The notes beneath the pieces were generated by a model that was not told the DNA's origin, searched no databases, and saw only the letters and a program-made list of their open reading frames with translations. DNA of 64,000 bases, taken from Leptobrachium leishanense. Taxonomy: Eukaryota; Chordata; Amphibia; Anura; Megophryidae. Positions 58,501 to 64,000 of this stretch are shown one piece after another. A program made the position numbers and the translations under genes. The DNA is taken from assembly GCA_009667805.1 (NCBI GenBank), contig CM019064.1, positions 74,026,400-74,090,399 of the forward strand, read 5' to 3'. Every line of letters begins with the position of its first letter. Position 1 is the stretch's first letter.

Positions 58501-60793
58501 TGAGAGTGATGGATTGCAAGGTGAGAGTGATGGACTGCGAGGTGAGAGTGATGGACTGCAAGGTGAGAGTGATGGACTGATTGGAGAAGTGAAGTGCATG
58601 ATTAGTGCATTAGTGAGTCGGGTGGTAGACTTCCCTGAACAGGAATGTCTTAATGGAGCGTTTGAAGGATTGTTTCTCTCGTTGGAGGGAGCAGCACTCT
58701 ATGTAAAATTATCTCTGTTTCCATAGTAATGTAATTTTGACAATAATTGTGTCTGTACAAATGTCACATATAACAGATAGCCCATAGCAAATGCCTCCAA
58801 ACATAATCATAGTACCAAATAAAAGAGAAAAGCACACATAAAAAATTCTTAGCACTTTAATCATATCCTTTTGGTTATTCATGGCTATGGGTTCACAGTA
58901 TAGTGCAGGATACGAAGGACTAAAACTAAAGCTATCCATTCCGGTATGTAGCGAGAACACGTGTGATGATGTGCATGTCATGTAATATGCTATGACCGTT
59001 GTCCTGTTTGTCCATTTTTGTGTGTATGTTCTTGTAACAGGCGTCCAGAGCACCGAGGATGCATCTTTAAGTAAGACCAGGAAAATAGTTTGTTCCTTTG
59101 ACAAGCCCTTCCACCTGGACCATGCGTCAGCTCAGAATCCAGAAACCCCTAAGAGCGCTTTGTTATTTCTGAGGAGTTGGATGGGATCTGACGATGAAGA
59201 TGGTTTTGATAGGGAGAGTATCAGATTCTTTCTTAAAGGTAAGGATATGTTTATTGTTTTGTGCAGATACATAGTTGCCAGTAGTCCACGTTTTTCAGGT
59301 TTGTGCTCCGTGTCCCGAGGGATTTATTCTCCCATGGTGCTAAACATACAGTATCTCACAGAACTGAACGGAGAATAAAAGCAAAAAAAGAAATGGAAAA
59401 GAGTTTCAAGGATATAAAGAACAAAAATATAAAATTTCTGACTGTATTACTTGTAGGTCAAAACAAGTTCCAGTCTCACACAGAAGTGAGTACACCCCTC
59501 ACATTTTGTAAATATTTTATTATATCTTTTCATGTGACAACACTGAAGAAATTACACTTTGCTACAATGTAAAATAGTGAGTGTTAGGCTAGGGTCAGAC
59601 TAACCCATTTTTCGCGTTGTCCGTGAAAAAGAATCGAACGAATGGATGTATTTTTCTCGGAATACGCGATAGCGGTCATACGATGCGCATTTTCGTCCGT
59701 GATTTTGTACGGATCATAAATAAAACCCATTTTGCGTCTGGACGTTATGTTGGCCGGACATTAGCAGCGTCTGACGTTTCCTAATCACGCACACACGCCG
59801 CTAGCGGACGCAGCGCACTCTGTACGTCAGTACTAGCGGTTTGACGTTCTCAAAAAAATGTGTTCGTTTGCCACTTACGTTGCGCTGCTGCACTTTTGGG
59901 CGGCCGTTCTTCGTATGCTGCCCGGCATTGGACGTAATTTGCTGCTAGCGCGGCCGTGATTTAGTGCTGCTAAACGCACGTTAATACGGCGCTCGTCTGA
60001 CCTTAGCCTAAATAAAGCTTGAATAACAGTGTAAACTTGCTGCCCCCTCAAAATAACTCAACACACAGCCATTAATGTCTTCATTTTTAATCTTTAGGAC
60101 GTCTGTTTTGGTTGAGCGCACTGAATTATGTATGTATTTTAGATTATATATTATTTTATTTGCGCATCTTGTCACAAAAATAAAATTTCATGATTTCATA
60201 CTTTCCACTAAATAAAGTTTTCAGGAAATTGGTATTGAGGGGATTAATATCTGTAGTTTTATGAAGATAAATACATATGTTTGTATGATTCAGCTTCAGA
60301 CAGAAGGTGGCGTTATGGGACCATTACAATGAGATCACTTGAGGAAAACAATACTGATGGAGGATTGCAGCAGCACTAGAATAGCAAGGGCGTCATTACC
60401 TTCAACAAGTGGGGCCGATACACTTAATGCCGCACTTATTAATGCTAATGGCTGATGTACAATAGGCCTCTCTGGCTTTCTGTTGCTTTATATAACACGG
60501 ATTACTTCTCCTTCCAGATTCGTCACTAAAGCTGTTGCAGTCTTTGAAAGCGGATGCAGACAAGCTGGCGTGTGAAATCAAGTTATACTTCACAGACAAC
60601 ATTCAGGTGCTGTGGCCTGGTGTCCACAGTAATGACCAGGCGATGGATTCCTGGTTCATTGCCACCATGAAACATACAGAGGGCGATTATCACCTGACAA
60701 TATTCCTGTACCAAGTTCCAGAAAGTCCACCGCAGGGAATGCTTTCAGCAGAATCCCACAATTCCCAAAGTGTAAGAACACATCATGTCTCAG
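55502..60793 (+). CDS. Tapasin/TAPBPR-like protein, 5' part (three exons)
   Basis: Exons 55502-55547, 59041-59238 and 60518-60793, all joined in phase 1, encode 173 residues of an ER-luminal protein; the frame stays open at the last donor. Residues 1-19 form a signal peptide (QLILALLMLAYGVQS). Cys33 and Cys100 (LACEIKLYF) are spaced like the N-terminal disulphide of tapasin. CEIKLYF and DSWFIATMK parallel the CEISRYF and AAWFMANMQ blocks of human TAPBPR. No Cys occurs at the position tapasin uses to bind ERp57, so TAPBPR-like fits better. The known family role is editing peptides on MHC class I. The Ig-V, Ig-C, membrane and tail exons are not found up to 64000 and should lie beyond. Identification is from memory of the family and is moderate. 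Confidence 0.6.
55991..57222. mobile_element. piggyBac-like MITE, 1.2 kb
   Basis: TTAA on both sides (55987-55990, 57223-57226). The ends are CCCTTTCGCTGCTGAGG and CCGCAGCGAAGTGG. The right half is GC-rich with nested hairpins (56700-56960) and repeated GGACGCGCTGAGCGCGTCC. No transposase. Intron 1 of the tapasin-like gene. An open frame at 56846-57139 (minus) is a GC artefact. Confidence 0.82.
57278..57616. mobile_element. GGCCAGTGTCAGACGAG MITE
   Basis: GGCCAGTGTCAGACGAGTGC at the left, TGCTCGTCAGACCACGGGC at the right, TAA on both sides. The interior shares AGAGTGGAAGGAACGTCC with 42502-42804. Intron 1 of the tapasin-like gene. Confidence 0.75.
57620..57950. mobile_element. GGCTGCAGTCACACGAG MITE
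   Basis: GGCTGCAGTCACACGAGTGC at the left, CGCCCGTGTGACTGCAGCC at the right. It shares the TAA at 57617-57619 with the preceding MITE and has TAA at 57951-57953. Confidence 0.8.
58190..58690 (-). mobile_element. LINE 3' tail with internal minisatellite
   Basis: Same 3' region as 50725-51300: (TTA)n, TCTTTATTTATGTAGC, ACATATTCCGCAGCACTG, GAGGGCCCTATTCC. It continues past an inserted tandem array into GTGAGTCGGGTGGTAGACTT and GTTTGAAGGATTG. Intron 1 of the tapasin-like gene. Confidence 0.72.
58386..58577. repeat. 21-bp minisatellite, nine units
   Basis: The unit is GACTGCAAGGTGAGAGTGATG with G/A, C/T and A/G variants. The orthologous position in the LINE copy at 50725-51300 has a single unit. 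Open frames on both strands are a by-product of a period divisible by three. Confidence 0.9.
59455..60085 (-). pseudogene. Tc1-type end relic split by a MITE
   Basis: GTGAGTACACCCCTCACATT, the complement of the 53510-53735 ATAAAATATTTACA and CACATGAAAAGATATA words, and ACTTTGCTACAATGTAAA precede the MITE at 59587. ATAACAGTGTAAACTTGCTG and CAACACACAGCCATTAATG follow it. No coding region remains. Intron 2 of the tapasin-like gene. Confidence 0.65.
59587..60008. mobile_element. GGCTNGGGTCAGACG MITE (copy 4)
   Basis: GGCTAGGGTCAGACTAACCC at the left, CGCTCGTCTGACCTTAGCC at the right, TTA before and TAA after. Its interior is close to copy 2 (ACGTTATGTTGGCC, AATCACGCACACACGCCGC). Confidence 0.8.
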
Positions 60794-60958
60794 GTAAATA
60801 GAAAATTAAAGGTATATACATATTAAAACCGAACTGAATGCGACACAACCAGATTCTGAAACATGTCCCCTTTATGAAAAAACCCTGGACTGGTATAAGC
60901 CCAAAAACCACATATGCAGCCCAAACGTATTTCTAATTTAACCCATAAGTAACCCTAA

Positions 60959-61757
60959 CAGGGTTATTCAAAGAGCTCTGAATTGCTGGCGAAAGGTTAC
61001 CTTTCCTGTCCATTCGACTATCCAGAGAGCAGGCAGTTCGCCAAATGTTGGCGAATTGTCTGCACTTATGGTGCCTGTTCGAGGGCAGTGAATCCCCATA
61101 GAGAAGCAATGCTTCGTCTATTCAGAGAACAAAAACCAACAGTGAAAAGTTGCCGAAATTCCCTGCCATTCGGTTGCTTTATTCGACAGGTTTATTCAGG
61201 CGAATCCCATTGGCTTCAATGTTAAAAATATTCCCGTTTTAATCCAATATCTAATAATCTGTTTATTATAATATTCTGCAGTAAAAAGTCTCTTTTATTT
61301 ATAGATTTTTTTAGGATCTTTTAAGCATTTTTCGCGATTTTTTTGGAAAAAAAATTCCGATTTATTTATTTTTTAAACGTTTTTTCTTTTTTCTGTAACA
61401 GTCCTTTTTATTATCATTCATTGGATCTTATATGTAAATTACAGACATTTTCGCTCAGTAGTTTCTTTGCAAACAGCATTTTACTTTTCAAACATTCAAG
61501 CATACTGTTTTTTTTTCACTCCATTCGTCTGCGATGTCGGGTTTTTCCGGCGGCTGCTTTGCGCTGTGATCGGCTTCTGCTCTGGTTTCTCCGGCGTGTT
61601 CAGCGGGGTTAATCCAGATGTTTTTGCCGGTTTCGGTGTGCGTTCGCCCTGGTTTTGCGGTGAGTGTTCGGCGGGTTTGCGGCGACTTTTCCCTGCATTA
61701 CGACGGCCCTGTGGTGCTTGCTGAATACACCGCAGGGTCGCCGAAATACGATCGCCA
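60959..61757. mobile_element. Harbinger-like non-autonomous element, copy 4, 3' truncated
   Basis: Starts CAGGGTTATTCAAAGAGCTC and follows copy 3 closely through TGAATACACCGCAGGGTCG. It is then cut at about 61757, so the right CAGGGTTATTC cap is lost. Confidence 0.75.
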
Positions 61758-61803
61758 TTTTTTTGGATGACCTTCTTGTTTTTCTTATTTTTTAAATGAC
61801 TTT

Positions 61804-62961
61804 GGGCTCTATTCCATAGTTCTTGCTAGTGTAGCGTCTCGATATGTAAGTGGTAGCGCTAAGATTAGTAAGTTTATTGTCTGACATTGATATTTCATAG
61901 TTGACGACTTGACGCTACACTGGGGTGAAATCAGTTTTGCGCCTCGCAGCTTGCCTGTGCTTACAGTACTTAAGCGCCTCCTATACCTAACATGGGGAGC
62001 GCAATCTATTTTTAATGTCTTGACAAGTGAGGTATTACAAAGTGCTGGTAAACGTTACAAGCAAAAATTTTAACAACTCCTAAAAGCTGGTGTTAAACGA
62101 CTCTGCAAATGCAAAATCACTTAACTCGCTCCAATCCCCACCCCTAAAATTTTCATAGTCTCCTCTCGTCCCGCAGTGAAAAGGGCAGCTCGATCCGCTG
62201 CTTCATCTAGCTGGGAGCAGAGTGAGACTGGGAACAAATAGTTCCTAGTCTCCCTCCGCGATCACTCCGCGGCTCTGCGTGTTCTCATGAGAGCAAGCTC
62301 ACGCAGAGCGAGCCGCGGGGACGTGTGAATGAACTCCACCAGCTGAGACTCGCAGAGGAGTGGAATGCCGCTGCTGGTATTCGGCAGCTTTGCGCTGCAT
62401 TCCAGGGGAAGGTGCTAAGTTAACACCGAACCAGTATATAACATTAAGGCTAGGGTCAAACGAAAGCATTTTTCCCCGCGAACGTGAAAAAGTGCGTCCG
62501 AACGCATTGACGTATTTTTTCACGGAATGCGCAAAAACGGTCAGACGACGCGCATTTTCGGGCGTGATTTTGTACGGATCGTCAATAAAACTCTTTTTGC
62601 ATCTGGACGTTACGTAGGCCGGACATTAGCAGTGTCTGACATCTCCTAATCACGCAAACACGCCGCTATGCCGCACCTGCGCACTCTGTACGTCAGTATT
62701 GGCGGTTCAGCGTTCTCCAAAAAATGCGTTCAAATTCCACTTGCGTTGCACGGCCGGACTTTTGTGCGGCTGTACATCGTATATTGGCCGTCATTGCCCG
62801 TCATCTACTGCTAGTGCGGCCGTAATTATGTGCACCAGAACGCACATTAAAAGTGCGCTGGTCTGACCCCAGCCTAAACTGGAGACAGTAAGAGAAAATG
62901 TACAGGCACAGATTTTCCTGATTACTGTCTCCCTTTTAGCATCATACTTGGAACAGGGCCC
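61804..62961. mobile_element. GGGCTCTATT-ended element
   Basis: Starts GGGCTCTATTCCATAG and ends CTTGGAACAGGGCCC, an imperfect inverted repeat, with TTT on both sides. Its left half is the reverse complement of 48640-49469. A MITE is nested at 62448-62874. No coding region. Confidence 0.6.
62448..62874. mobile_element. GGCTNGGGTCAGACG MITE (copy 5)
   Basis: GGCTAGGGTCAAACGAAAGC at the left, CGCTGGTCTGACCCCAGCC at the right, TAA on both sides (62445-62447, 62875-62877). Interior close to copies 2 and 4. Confidence 0.83.
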
Positions 62962-63905
62962 TTTTTTTATTTTGTAACAAACCTTTTTATTCTTTTTTTA
63001 GTATTTGGACACATTTCATTGACTTCTACTCCTATTAAGAGAATTCTTCGTTTCATTGTTATCAGGGTTTTTTTTTTGCATTTCGGCAGAATTCGATGAT
63101 ACTATTTCGGTAGTTCCCGGTGTTATTAGTCGGTTTTCACTGACATCCAATGACTACTTCGGTCATTCCAATTTTGGCAAAAAAAGGTGACCATTCACTA
63201 AAAAGTGAATTCACTGTATTTTCGGAGAAATGGAATTGCCGAAATGCGGCGAATTGTGGCGAAACACAAAGCGCCGGAATTGCACAAAATTTCGGTGCTT
63301 TGTGAATAGACCCTTTAATGTTAAAAACCAAATGGAACTGTATAGAAAGTATGGAAAATAATCAGATAATCTGCTTTTTGCATATATTAATCACACTGGG
63401 CAATTAAGAGTATTTGTTTGCATAACATATTTCCTCATTTAAATTTTAAAGATAATAATGCGTGTCAGTGGTTTACATGGATCTAAAAAAATGGTAGCCC
63501 GGTGAGTCACACATTTAAAACGGAAAAGATCAGGCACATCATAAACTATGTGGCAAGTATGAATTAATGTGATCCTCGGTTATGGAGCAGTGTTAGGTAA
63601 TAATTGTTAAAAAAAAATCATTTTAATGCATTATAAAGTCCATTTCCTTTAATAATATCATATTGACGTTCGGCAAAGTGCATGTGAAGTGCTAATTAAA
63701 TAAACCTTGCTGAACAGCATTATGGAAAAGACATTAAAATGCACCATCTAAACGGTTCGGTCTTCAAGCCAGAGATGGCAAATTTCTGTTTATGCGGGTA
63801 TCTATCTTTTTATAAAGTCCTTCTCCTTTACGTTTATTCCAAACTGAGCCCCACTTGGAGGAATTATTATCCCTCGATACAAAATGTATAACTAAGTATT
63901 GATTT
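62962..63905. other. Intergenic or intronic DNA, no exon seen
   Basis: TTTCGG/CCGAAAT-rich words at 63070-63310 suggest a decayed element. The next exon of the tapasin-like gene was sought here; no phase-1 exon with both splice sites and Ig-like residues was found. Confidence 0.35.
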
Positions 63906-63909
63906 ACAG

Positions 63910-64000
63910 CAGGAGTTGGCAACCTTTGCCCTCTAGAAGTACATCTCTCTTGATGCTCAGTCACTCATTAGCTTGGCAGAGGCTCATGGGAGATGTAGTT
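63910..64000. mobile_element. Short palindromic MITE, cut by the window edge
   Basis: CAGGAGTTGGCAACCTTTGC, then AGTACATCTCTCTTGATGCT and CATGGGAGATGTAGTT arms, as in 11942-12077. The right end lies outside. Confidence 0.6.

Noticed and set aside
58328..58726. Repeated-peptide frames (LQGESDG and complement)
   Set aside because: Translation of a 21-bp minisatellite within a LINE tail.
63001..63066. Possible next exon of the tapasin-like gene (after a pyrimidine-rich AG)
   Set aside because: No consensus donor follows and the residues lack Ig-domain features; adjacent sequence looks like a decayed repeat.

Overview
The window looks like a stretch of a large, transposon-rich vertebrate genome, most probably an amphibian (anuran). 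This is inferred from a vertebrate-type EXO5, a tapasin-family gene, and the mix of Tc1, hAT, Tigger, Harbinger-like and piggyBac-like elements, a Ty3 retrotransposon and L2/CR1-type LINE tails. Species cannot be fixed from sequence alone. There is no bacterial content, no CRISPR array and no RNA gene that I can support.

Only two host genes are visible, both on the + strand. EXO5 (39188-50243) is a five-exon gene for a 384-residue single-strand-DNA exonuclease with complete PD-(D/E)XK and 4Fe-4S signatures. About 5.3 kb downstream, a second gene starts at 55502 and runs off the window. Its three visible exons encode a signal peptide and an N-terminal domain that I read as tapasin/TAPBPR-like, an MHC class I peptide-editing chaperone. 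An ISRE/IRF-like box lies 54 bp before its ATG, as expected for an antigen-presentation gene.

1-12 kb holds two non-autonomous hAT-like elements with perfect 8-bp target duplications, a LINE tail, a telomere-like palindrome, two near-tandem 0.9-kb Harbinger-like elements and a piggyBac-like MITE. 12.4-20.5 kb is a Tc1 element split by a 6.4-kb hAT element with a broken BED/hAT transposase. 21.2-35.4 kb is a Ty3/gypsy retrotransposon interrupted by a 4.6-kb hAT carrying a Myb/SANT gene, a solo LTR at the reverse-transcriptase active site, a nearly intact Tigger element, an AT-rich LTR-like block, and a Harbinger-like MITE at its broken 3' end. 35.6-39.0 kb is a 27-bp minisatellite of about 127 units that ends 190 bp before the EXO5 start codon.

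39-64 kb holds the two genes, with introns and flanks full of MITEs, Tc1 relics, LINE tails and a tRNA-derived SINE. Insertion order can be read from the nesting. Exon coordinates are my own splice reading and have not been checked against transcripts.
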